Shown: in pieces, positions 36,880 through 47,213 of the stretch
How positions within the stretch are numbered: the first letter of the stretch is position 1
How the letters are laid out: each line of letters begins with the position of its first letter
Made by a program: the position numbers and the translations under genes
The notes under the pieces: model-generated
What the model was told of the DNA's origin: nothing
Databases searched by the model: none
Seen by the model: only the letters and a program-made list of their open reading frames with translations
Assembly (NCBI GenBank): GCA_009823395.1
Contig: CM020513.1
Span: forward strand, 19,222,501-19,286,500
Length of the DNA stretch: 64,000 bases
Source: Thamnaconus septentrionalis
Lineage: Eukaryota > Chordata > Actinopteri > Tetraodontiformes > Monacanthidae
Reading direction: 5' to 3'

Positions 36880-37877
36880 GAGCACCATTTTTATTACACA
36901 TACAAAAAAAATATGCACATTATTTTAACAGCCCACCAATGCATCATCTCACTAGAATGAGCCTTCAGTAGAGGTGCTATTTAATCATCTTTATTTTGTT
37001 TGGAATCCAGCAGTAGAAGCACTTTGCAGGAATGACATGACAGAAAAGTCTCTTAATATCCGATGATATCTGGCAATGAATGTGATGTTGGAACGGTGGC
37101 AAGGTGACCGTCTTTGAAGGCAGCTCGCCAGGGAAAGGAGCTGCTGAACACTCGAGTTGCACCCTTTTCCAATTAAGCCCATAGCCTCAAAATACTGTCA
37201 CAGCAAACGCAAATCACTCATCCAACCCTCCAATGTTGTGTTTGTAAAAAGGGATGGAGATGTTGACAGTGACTACAGCACACCAGAGCAGCAGCAGGTC
37301 AGACACCTCATCCACAAAGATGCAGTCAGCTCAACATAACACAAGTGTTTTTTTTTTTGTCTGCCTCGGTAACTGGTGGATGGATGCAACTCCACACAGT
37401 ATTTCACCTGTTGTCCTGCTGGTCTTCAGGCTGCAGATTACGTGCACAACAGATGGTATGAAGAGGTGACCTGGACATGCAGAGTATTCTGGAAATCACA
37501 TGAGTTATTTCAACTGAAATGGAAAAAAAACAAAAAACAAAAACAACTGATTCAATCTACTCCCTTCACAAAAATACACTTACATTGATATAAAACAAAC
37601 AAAACAAGCTACTATGAGGAACCTTTACAAGATGCATTTCCAAAATTAAAATGAAAAAACAAACAAACAAACAAACTGAACTTTGATGGATTAAACTGAT
37701 GTCCTTCAGATTGACCATTAGTCAATTCATGGTCTTTGCGGCATCACTGGCAACAATCTTGTGTTACGAAAGGGAATCACATCTCTCGACACATGCCTTT
37801 CCCCGCAGGCTCAGACACTTCCGTCGTCCTTTGCTGTCTGTATTTCAACAGTACAAGTGCCCTTGCCAGCGTCTGTA
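36880..37877 (-). other. gins3: GINS3 3'UTR (probable extent)
   Basis: After the stop, the minus strand has AATAAA at 36995-36990 and again at 36895-36890, giving a 3'UTR of roughly 0.9-1.0 kb. No earlier AATAAA was seen in this interval. A genomic A-tract lies just past the second signal (about 36875-36862), so oligo-dT cDNA ends here could come from internal priming. Extent is inferred. Confidence 0.5.
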
Positions 37878-38108
37878 TCACTGCTGCATGTCCGTTATCT
37901 TCCTCTTGCGGTAGTTAAGAACCAGGGCGGAGGCGGTGATCTGCGAGGCCTGGCCTTTCTCCCAGCTCTGGAAGCCGTTGAGTCCGCTCTGGCCTGACCT
38001 GAACAGGGCTTTCTCCAAAGTGTCCAGGCGCTCCACCAGCGCCGACGTGTCCTCGTTGTAGGCATTCTGGGAGGAATCCATGTTCCGTCTGAACCGGCCG
38101 ATAAACGT
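37878..38108 (-). CDS. gins3: GINS3 coding exon 3 with stop
   Basis: This exon is 76 codons plus TAA. The acceptor is CGCCAG (AG at 38110-38109), and the first residues are TFIGRFRRNMDSSQNAYNED, a highly conserved PSF3 block. It ends RKITDMQQ. Confidence 0.96.
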   Translation of the reverse strand, partial: TFIGRFRRNMDSSQNAYNEDTSALVERLDTLEKALFRSGQSGLNGFQSWEKGQASQITASALVLNYRKRKITDMQQ

Positions 38109-40432
38109 CTGGCGGTGAGAAGGGGGGTTGAGACAGCGGCAGAAGATAAGGAGAGAAAAATAGTGCCAGTGGAGAATTGCAGTGAGCGCGCTAACAAGCG
38201 TTTTAATGAGGGTGAGCGACTTCATAAATCGGCTGACAGCCCTGAGATAAAATCTCAGACAAAGAGTGTCTGGCAGGAACAGGACCTACTGTTATACCTC
38301 GTTTAAATAAATAAACGGTTCAGAAATTGATATTGAGTAAAACCATTGGTGATAGAATGTAGATTGACTGAACAGAATTGTATTTGGACTCAGGTAAACA
38401 TGAAACATTTACCTGAGAAAATGAAACTGACACTAGTTGGTTGCATAATGTGGATAACTCAAATAATATATAGCTACTAATATGTCACTCTTTTTTATGT
38501 ATTGGTTCAGGGACAAAAAATAAATAAATTTCTGATCCAAAAATGTATTTGCCAATTTGAACATAATTTCTGAGCTAAAATCACACTGACCCTCTAAATC
38601 TGTTGTTCAGATCATGCTGCCCCAGCCTCATCAAGATGTTGCAGAAATGCTCCAGCAGCATATATGTGATCAGTATTTGCTCTGCGTACTAAACAAGCCT
38701 CCACGAGAGGCACAGCTGATCTCACTTTGCTTGCTATAATTTAAAGGGCATTTAGTGATGACACTGTTTGACGTCTGCTTTCGCTCTGACATTCCTCTAA
38801 CCACTGCAGTACAGATTATCACAATCTCGTGCTGTTGGGTGTCTGTTTATATCCAGCAGGAGATAAGAGTCAGTCTGCCTGGTAACAGCTGGCCCAGACA
38901 ACTAGACGTCTGCCATGATGTCTGGGCTTGGTGCGCCCCCTAGCTGTAGTACGCTATAAAAACACACTAATTGTGGCTGACTATGACCATTTATATGAGA
39001 TTTAAATTAAGAATGCATTTTCATTCATTTTCCACCCTATTTTTAAGATTCTATCAAACTGTATTGATGTCATTTGGTTAAATCATGTTTCCTTTTGTAC
39101 ATTTATAATAAATTTTGCTTAATCCTACAGGTCTGACTCCCTTCTTGGAGGTTAGACTGAGATTGTTGATTTAAATGTAAACTCAGTTTGTCTCTTTAAA
39201 AGTGAATGAGCTAGAGCAATGACACAAAAGTGTTTCATAACACAAACAAAGAGATTTGATTGTAAATACTGGCTGTCTTGCTTCTTTGAAAAAAACGTGA
39301 AGGTGGCAGATTAGTGGTTCAGCATAACAACAACAAAGGAGAGTTAAGGACAAGGAATTTTTTCTATCTAACCCTGTTGAGGTGGTGGCTTGAACAAACA
39401 CTGTTAATGCCTCTATTGCACAAGAGTCAACAGTGGCTCAATCAACATGCAATTCAGAGTCAAAAAAAAAAAATTTCTAAGTCTACATTTATTTTTGATT
39501 TATTTTTCTATTTTTTTTTTTTTTTACCAAATATTTTGATATCCATAATTCCTTCCTTTTTGCCAGGTGTGCAGACCTGGCAAACCTAAGACACAAAACT
39601 AAGGAAAATAGCTAGAGCTGCATATTTTTCTACTACAAATTTCAAGTATAGGTCATTATTCATGTACATGTGCAAACATTTTTTTTTCCATTTTAATTTC
39701 CTTTTTTTTTTTTTTTTTTTTTTAGTTTGTTTCATACCTGCAGCAGTGTCTGTCCTATTTCTGTGTTCTCTGGGCAGTCAAAGTGCAGCATCTGGGAGCC
39801 CAGTCCATAGTAGTAGGGTCCCATCTTGTGCAAGTCCACCACATTCGGGTCTGCGTTGAACACAGTCCTCCAGCCCTCTCTGTACACTTTGGGAAGTTCG
39901 ACAGACAGCACCCTCCTCTTCCTGTCGTACAGTCCCTTGGACAGCCACAGAGGGAGCTCCATTTTGGTACCCTAAGACGAAAGAAGACTTCAAATGAGGG
40001 TTTTAACACAGCAAGTATGATGTCGCATCTGCCACTAATAAGTTTGTGTTAGTGTTACAGATGGTGTGATGAGCCCTTTGATTTCATGTTGCAGAAAGAA
40101 AAAGAAAAGCAAAGTACAAGACACTAAACCAGGTCTGGTTTAGCTTCTCCCCGTCACCCAAATAAATAGTTACGGTATATGGCATGTTTTAATATCATTA
40201 CATTACAATATTACATCTGCCAGGAGGTGTCACTTTTAATTTTCAAAATATCGTTACGAACCTCCACTATGTCCGGACTGTCAGTCGACTTCTCCAGGAA
40301 GCCCAGCCGGGGGAAAGCACACTCAGTCCGGGCAGGAAGTCTTTCCTGAGACAGCAAAATGTCGTCCAGCGAGAGGAAGTTTTCCTCCATCCCCACACCG
40401 GGCTGTACTGGCAGATACGACTGTGTATCCAT
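37878..40432 (-). CDS. gins3: GINS3 / PSF3, GINS complex subunit 3 (complete, 3 exons)
   Basis: GINS3 is one of four subunits (SLD5, PSF1, PSF2, PSF3) of GINS, which joins MCM2-7 and CDC45 to form the CMG replicative helicase in the nucleus. The coding exons are 40432-40262, 39971-39738 and 38108-37878, totalling 57 + 78 + 76 = 211 codons plus a stop; human is 216 aa by memory. Every intron has GT/AG ends and phase 0. Diagnostic blocks are MEENFLSLDDIL (residues 15-26), LPLWLSKGL and LSVELPKVYREGWRTVF in exon 2, DPNVVDLHKMGP, and TFIGRFRRNMDSSQNAYNED at the start of exon 3. All are nearly identical to human PSF3. The protein ends NYRKRKITDMQQ, like human NYKKRKFTDMED. No frameshift or missing segment was seen. 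The start ATG has A at -3 and G at +4. Confidence 0.97.
38109..39737 (-). other. gins3: GINS3 intron 2
   Basis: A 1.63-kb AT-rich intron with homopolymer runs (A-run 39462-39473, T-runs 39513-39526 and 39701-39723). It carries the reverse CTCF-like motif. No additional exon was seen. Confidence 0.85.
38933..38947 (-). promoter_or_regulatory. CTCF-like motif, reverse orientation
   Basis: The minus strand reads ACAGCTAGGGGGCGC. The AGGGGGCGC core is a strong CTCF feature; I count 12 of 14 consensus positions. It lies in GINS3 intron 2 and points toward the forward motif at 6708. Confidence 0.4.
39738..39971 (-). CDS. gins3: GINS3 coding exon 2
   Basis: This exon is 78 codons, starting GTKMELPLWL after a CTTAG acceptor (AG at 39973-39972) and ending ENTEIGQTLLQ before a GTATGA donor (39737-39732). 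It contains the most conserved part of PSF3, including the WRTVFNADPNVVDLHKMGP block. Confidence 0.96.
40262..40432 (-). CDS. gins3: GINS3 coding exon 1
   Basis: This exon is 57 codons from MDTQSYLPVQ to DSPDIVE, with a GTTCGT donor at 40261-40256 that departs from consensus at +3 to +5. Intron 1 is only 290 bp (39972-40261). The exon carries the PSF3 N-terminal MEENFLSLDDILLSQERLP block. Confidence 0.95.
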
Positions 40433-40640
40433 AATTTTCGTTTAAGTGAAGTTAGCGAATACTATAGGCCGAAAACGAGTTGTTAAATTGATACGCGGAA
40501 CCCTCTTTCTCTTGTGTTTACAACTCTTCCTCGTCGCTATTTTGGCGCCAGGAGTCGTTGGCCAATGACAGCGCTGTCAAGTCCAGACCAGAGCAATCGA
40601 ATCGATCAGAATCGAGTCAAAATACTGTTCGCCTTCTTTC
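40433..40640 (-). promoter_or_regulatory. gins3: GINS3 5'UTR and promoter with E2F and CCAAT motifs
   Basis: About 110 bp upstream of the GINS3 ATG is TTTTGGCGCC (40540-40549), a near-consensus E2F site, followed by CCAAT at 40562-40566. CpGs are locally frequent. E2F control is established for many DNA-replication genes, so this fits S-phase expression. No TATA box was seen; the start is likely around 40480-40530. Confidence 0.6.
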
Positions 40641-42814
40641 ACGACTAATATCATGGCATTGAATCATGACATTTTTGTATATATAGTTCGACTCGATTTA
40701 AAGTTGTCAAAGTTCTACTCGATTTCTATTTTGTGAGTTTGTTATTAAAATATAAATGTAATTTGAAAGAATGGATGCAGTTACGATAATCACCATAAGA
40801 GGTCACAACAACCTCATTCCAAATTAAATGACCCATTATGCCTATTATTATTGTGTGCTGTAATATGAAGGCAATAAAACATTGTGGTAATATTATTCGT
40901 TGTTATAAAATATATGCTATTATCACGGTTAATGAAAACAAATTAATAATAGCAATGATTTATTCTACCATTGTGTATCCAAGTCACGACATGATGTGAG
41001 CCAGCTCCCCTAAAAAGCAGTCAGTGCATCCGATGAGGAATCATGACACCAAAAATGTAAGATAAAGTACAGCCAACGTAATGAAAGCGCTGCTGTCCTA
41101 TCAGCTGACCATGTCAGGCGATGATGCATGACAGTCCATTGCCTCCCTACAAGATCTCCTTTAATTCGCTGTGTGCAAAGAAACACAGATATCACTGTGT
41201 GTCACAAAAATAGGCAATGAAGTAAACGCTTGCCATTATTAGCTGCATTCTTATGTTTTCATGGTCTTCTCTTAATACTGTTTGGCAGCGTGATGTTCCA
41301 TGACGGCTCATCTGCCCCCAGTGTCCTCTTCCTCCAATGATCTCAGTGTTAACAGGGTTATTTCGGTGATGGTCATGGGGCCAAAAGCAATTTGATAAGC
41401 AATTTAACAACACATCCAAACATTACTGAAGCTGGACGAGATCAGCACATGGGGGACTTTCTAATGGAATTATAACAAAAGCCAGTTCTTTGACAGAAAT
41501 GGAAGAGAATTGCTGTAACATCCCTTAAGTCACATATTTCTCTCCGGTTCAATAAGTGATCACTGCATTATTGTGCACAAACACAACAAAGTCACTGCAG
41601 GCGAAAACAGAATAAATGCTCAATTTTTAAACAAACCAATTGGCATTCACATAATAGCCAAAATACCTAAAATAATGTTACTGAAATATTTTCATGCTTG
41701 ACTTAAAGTTGTAATTTTGAGTCCATTGTCAAGTAAAGTATTTCTTTTCCCTTCTTCTAAAAGAAAAAAAGAGAAAAAAAAAAGAAGAAGCAATTCTACA
41801 TCCAGTCATTTAAGCTTTGAAGATTAAATAGCAGACTGTTGTGGCACTTGAAAAAGGTAGGTAACTACAACAAACAATTCCTTACATATTCACTACAAAG
41901 TAGTGGCTCTTTAGAGATAAAACCATGTTTTTAGCTCTTAAATGAAAAAGTTGACTTTCCTAAATTCTGTGGTCTACTCAGATCAAAGAGCTGAAAGATC
42001 CTCCGAGGCCCAAAAACCCAGAGGCAACTCCAGAGAAAATTCAAATTACTTTAGCCTTGTGCAAAAAAATATTTTTAATATAGGAATAATTATTATTATT
42101 TTTTTTTTAGCAATTGTTGATTAAAAGAATGCAAATTTGTTTTAAAATCAGTCATGTAAGCTCTCTAGCATTCAAAGCTAGCCACTGACTAAAAGGGTTG
42201 ATCATCCAAAATATTATTTGAAACTCAAATGGCACGTCTGCATTTTTTCCCAAGTTGAATGATTTTTTTTCTGAGAGTATTGATGCTCAAACTTGGCGAT
42301 TCAGTAAAAATGAAAATCAACGCAAGTATGTCTTCATACCCCAGATTCAATCAGCGTGTGTTAGGCATTTACCATACCAACCCAAATGTCAAACTGTCAT
42401 AGAAACATATTGAGTAATCTTATTCAACCATAACCCTTCTGTATATCTACTTCTATTTCTGTATTCTGCATCCCTTCTCTCTGCAATCTGTTCATATTTG
42501 TAGCAGATGACAGATGCAGCAAATTTAGTACTAACTCTAAACCTAACCATGCCTGGGCCAGGTAGAAAAATTGCAGTCTTGGTTGAAGGATCTATAATGG
42601 AAAGATGACTGCAAAACTCTCAAGCCTTAGATTGTAACTGGAGTGTGTGGTGTGAGATCACGGGGCGCCATTCCACATAAAGCATACAGGTTTCAAACAG
42701 CGTAGGGAGACCTCAATCTCTCGGCTGCACTGTCTGATGTGGAACGCGGTGCCGTTCGTCTTGTCTCTGGGTGTATCGAGGTCACACAATAAAGGCAGGA
42801 AGGAAAACAGACTG
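40641..42814. other. Intergenic region between the GINS3 promoter and the ZNRF1 3' end
   Basis: About 2.2 kb, AT-rich, with A/G-rich runs near 41760-41790 and a T-run at 42101-42109. I see no coding or RNA gene here. Confidence 0.7.
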
Positions 42815-44353
42815 TCATCTAGCACAATTTATTCCACCATTTGTTTACAGTAGCGTCGTAAATGCAGTTTGTTTGTATGTTTGATTTTGTAGTAGTCTTC
42901 ATACATCAGCTCTTGGCATTCTGAAGAGTGAGTCGACACCTCACGTTTGAAATATTAAACAAATATTGTTAAATATGAACAAATGAATAAATAAGCCCCA
43001 TTCAGTGGATCCACAGTGGGAACCGTCAAGTCTTTTTTTTTTTTTTTTTTTTTTCTTTATTTAAACCCCCATCCCTCCCCCATTACCCCCAGTCTGAGTG
43101 GCTCACGTCTCCAGTCGCAGTCAGCCAGACCTGCTTTAGCAGAAACACACCAAGAGGTGTGTGCCCCTCCTATTCCCCCTCCAACACAAACATGCACGGA
43201 GGCACGCGCTCTCGCACCCGAGGCTCCCTCCACAAAAACAAAAGTCACGTGGGAAGAAAAAGAAAAGAAAAAAGAAAAATCTGGCAGGTCTACAAAGAAA
43301 GATTGGAGAGAGGTTACATGTGTTATTTACAATATGTCTTGTGGCCTCTCTGTCGCTGTAAACATCAGCAAAGTAAAGGGAGGACTGCCAGACGCGCACT
43401 CACACGCACACTCACAGGGAACGTGGACATCTAGACTGTAAACATTTCAATACACAGACACACACACACACTGTTGTCCTAGTCAGCTGTCTAAACTGAC
43501 CTTTCACGCTGTCTCTCCGTAACACACACACACACATTGGGCCTCAGTAAAAGCTATGCTGTCACAGTTCCAAGCTCTCTCTCACACTCGCGCGCACACA
43601 CACACACACACACACACCAGGTGAAGCCTGACATTGGAGAATCCCAAACACACATGTTACACAGTAGGAGCTTAAATCACACTGCTGGCCCCTCCTCGCT
43701 CTCACTCAAAACTGAGCATGCTCAGACCGCTCATCTTCATCACCATTTCCTTTGTTTTGTAGACCCTGCCCCCCAAACTACATACAAGTCAAGCAGATAT
43801 CCTATCCCCATGTATTTTTTGTTGAGCTTTTTGTTTTTTGAAAACATCCTTTAGCCCTACCTGCCTGCTCAGATGTGCACGATCTTCATCTACTAAGCTT
43901 TTTAGGACTTTTTTTTAAATTACAAGACTCAAACTGAGGCAGGAACTAACTATGAGAAAGGAGCCAGTTTGTCATGATGGAGTCCTGTTGCGTGATGAGA
44001 CGCCTGCCAGGTGATGCACAAGTCTGTTCCTCAAAGCAAGCCTCTGCAGCTCAACCGTCGTCCACGCGCCGCTCTCTCCTCCTCCTCCTTTTTTGCTCCT
44101 TCTCAACCTTCACGTCTCCTTTCCTCGGTTCCCCTTCCTCTTTCTCTTTCTCTTCCTCTTCCTCGGTGCCTCGGTTCCCGCTCTGCTTCCATTCCTCTCC
44201 ACAGTTAAGGCCAAGGGAGGGCTGGACACAAGTGGCTGGCAGGCCTGTGGAAGGCCTGGTGCTGGAGACCTGAGCATGTCAGGGAGGCAAACGGCCGCCG
44301 GAGTCTGAGGGCGCGTCGAGGCCGATGAAGCCCTTCTTAAGGACTCTGTTGGT
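42815..44353 (-). other. znrf1: ZNRF1 3'UTR exon (probable)
   Basis: A CTTCTTCTCCAG acceptor (AG at 44355-44354) lies 1.7 kb downstream of the exon 4 donor. It opens an exon that matches no protein I know: one frame reads TNRVLKKGFIGLDAPSDSGG then stops, another stays open but is low-complexity. It is best read as the final untranslated exon. Poly(A) signals on the minus strand are at 43061-43056, followed at once by a genomic A-tract, and at 42833-42828. The 3' end is unresolved. The body is rich in GT repeats in the transcript. Confidence 0.45.
43028..43616. repeat. T-tract and clustered (CA)n arrays in the ZNRF1 3'UTR region
   Basis: A T-tract (43033-43054) and three CA arrays (43455-43471, 43521-43537, 43589-43617) lie within the inferred 3'UTR exon. 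On the transcript the arrays are (UG)n. Confidence 0.9.
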
Positions 44354-44355
44354 CT

Positions 44356-45487
44356 GGAGAAGAAGGAAGGAACAGAGGAAAGGGCAGGGGCAGTTGTAGG
44401 GCAGGGGCAGTTGTAGGGCGGGGGGGTGGGGGTTGGGTGGTCGAAAGCAGTCTCTCAGGCAGATGGACAATGTTGACGGGCTCAGGAGGAGACCCTCAAT
44501 GTGTGATGGTTTTGATAGTCACATTTTCTTTTGGTTCAGTTCACAAGGAATATTTATCTTCATTAGGACGATGGACTCTGTCAGGATAAGTACGTGTGGA
44601 TCACTTTGATTGTTTTCAGATTTGGTTGTGTTGGTGTCCAGACATCCATGGCGGGAAAACAAGGTGCTCTGGAGATCGGGACGAGAAGAGGTAAGGCAAA
44701 GTCAGACAATGTAGGACAATTATACTCGTCATGACATAGTTTTTCAATGAATCATTACATTACATAAAGATTGGTGTAATTCAAATACATCCCGTCAGCA
44801 TGGCCATTACTATCTTAGCTTCTGCTGCTTAATTAATCCACTGTTTTAAATCTTGGCCTTCCATCTTGCCAACCTCAAACAGGAAGTGTTTTGGGGACTT
44901 TGTGGACTCTGTAAGCAAAAGGCCTCCTGTTAATGGTGACAGAACCAGGATGTAAATGCCGCTTGCTTGTTCTTCGAAACCCACAGTGGACATTCTAACA
45001 TGGATAAGTGTAAATGCGACAGTTGTTGGAGCTCAGAACCAACAATTTCACACCTAACGAACAAAGAACAGAGGCTCAGCTCATTTACTGTACTGGCTTT
45101 GGCAAGAGCTTGCGTTGTATCACGACTTGCACACGGCGGTGCTGTGTGATCAGTGCTGACCGTCACACCAACAGGAAACGTCTTGTTGTGGGTACCTGGC
45201 TGACCTGGAAGTCGCAAAACTAACCAGTTTGCTCGAATTTGACGGGAAGAATATTTGACCAATCACCTTTTAAGGTTTAGCTTCCCTTATAGATGCTTTC
45301 TGTTGGCTCTTCACCAGATTGATATTTGAACTAAACCCAAAAGATTTATCAAACTGGTTCCCAATTTGATCGAAAAACAATTGTACAAAAAAAGTGTTTC
45401 CCTAAATATTGGTAAACACCATTTTTCGACAACAGGGGACATCATGTGTTGACTGGGAAGACGCTTCAGAAAAGTAATCCACAATAA

Positions 45488-45531
<44 letters not shown>

Positions 45532-46078
45532 TGGTGGTGGTGGGGTGAGTTCGGGGAGTGAACGCATCCGTGAAATTAAAGTGATGAAAATGTACTGTAC
45601 ATAATGCTTATCGGTCATGCATGTTATGTAACGCACACTGGATTGAATTTATTTTTGGGCATTCCTTGATGCAAGCCACACCCCTGTCACAAAGACAGGG
45701 CAGGCTTTTATTTGAAGGAACTCATTAATAAATACTGTGTTTGAAACCTATTAGATGTCACTGGATGGAACGCGCAAATGCATGCCACTGCGCAACCCCA
45801 TACAGTGCATTTAAAACTATAAAAACAAAAAAAGTTTATAGATTTGATCAGTTATATTGGCATAAAAGACAATTTCCCTTCTACATACTTATAAAATTTC
45901 ATTCTATCAGTGAGATGACTCCCTCGGTTTAGTTGGTAGCATGCTGTCATCAATCTACATTTGGATTTTGCTTAGTTCGCTGAGGTCGGCTCGAGCTTCA
46001 TCCATTGGTTGGTATGCAGAGGCTGATCTTGCATAATTGGCATGCAGACAGTCGTGTATGTGCTGTGATGCGTCTCAC
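44356..46078 (-). other. znrf1: ZNRF1 intron within the 3'UTR
   Basis: This inferred intron runs from the donor at 46078 to the acceptor at 44354. It contains a (TG)n microsatellite at 45491-45530 followed by GGT units. No coding exon was recognised. Confidence 0.5.
45491..45530. repeat. (TG)n microsatellite with GGT extension
   Basis: About 20 TG units followed by four GGT units (to 45544). Confidence 0.97.
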
Positions 46079-46170
46079 CTTGAGCAATATTTATAGTGGG
46101 CCTGGTGGTCGGTCAGTCGGAGGGATGTTCAGGGCAGGACCGATTGATCTCAAACCATGAATCTATACAG
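46079..46170 (-). CDS. znrf1: ZNRF1 exon 4: last coding part plus start of 3'UTR
   Basis: After a TCTGTAG acceptor (AG at 46172-46171), the coding part 46170-46113 reads [18 protein letters not shown] and a TGA stop. The exon continues 34 nt and ends AAG before a consensus GTGAGA donor (46078-46073). An intron therefore probably interrupts the 3'UTR. The stop is closer than about 50 nt to the junction, so normal splicing should not trigger nonsense-mediated decay. Confidence 0.9.
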
Positions 46171-46992
46171 CTACAGAACGAAGGATGCACTTTTAACATC
46201 TTTACAATACAGCAAAAAATATATACATAGGAGGAGAAAAAAAAAAATTATATCTGATAAAAGAAATGAAGCTCATCTTAAATTAAATTAATACTAAAGA
46301 GGATTCTTACTAAAAGTCACACGTAGGCATCTTGGAGAGCCTCCATGTACTCCCACGTTAGCCAAACATACACATTATACAACATACAAAAGAGACCCAG
46401 AGGGGAAATATTGCTGCAGTGTGCACATGAGCATTAAACTTGAAGATTTGCTTTCTTCCTGTCTAATACAGAGACACTGAACGAAATGTGGCCTTTGACA
46501 CTGCTGTGTGGTTGAAGGCGATTGTACTGGAAGAAATAGTGCCAGAAGAAGTGACCGATTGTAAAATATGTCTTGAATTTGAAGCAAAATGTGGCTAACA
46601 GTTAAGAAAGGAAGGTCAGTAAAATTATTACATTACAATGATCTATCCAGTATGCGGGTGTGTATATATTATCTAAATGGAGAGTGAGCAGTAGCGCTGA
46701 TAGATAGTGCCCACTCAGCCATGAGGCTTTGTGGAATGCCAGCGGTGTTTGTTCGCACCCTGCTCTCATTTGTTTATGGAATTTGTGAGTTATTTCATCT
46801 GACAGCGATGAATCAATGTGTGGAAAAGCCACATGTAGCACCTTTTCTGTAAAATGATACCGTCGGTGTAACCTCTCCATGAGAGGCAGCGAGCGCAGGC
46901 TGTCTTTTTAAGGAACACATTTTATTAAAGTTCAGTAAGTGGCTTTGATTAGAAAGAGTGGAAAATTACATAATGGGCTGTGATTCAGATCG

Positions 46993-47033
<41 letters not shown>

Positions 47034-47164
47034 ACCTTTTGTGGTAGATGCAGAGGCACGGCAGTCTGGCTATGGTGTCCCCTTGCTGCAGTTCCTCTAG
47101 ACAGATCACACACTCCCCGGCATCCCTCGCCAACACATCATCTAAAGTGCAGGCACACAAACAG

Positions 47165-47213
<49 letters not shown>

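Noticed and set aside
44279..44470. Open frame ending TNRVLKKGFIGLDAPSDSGGRLPP
   Set aside because: It starts after a real acceptor, but upstream ZNRF1 already has its stop and I recognise no protein. Best explained as 3'UTR.
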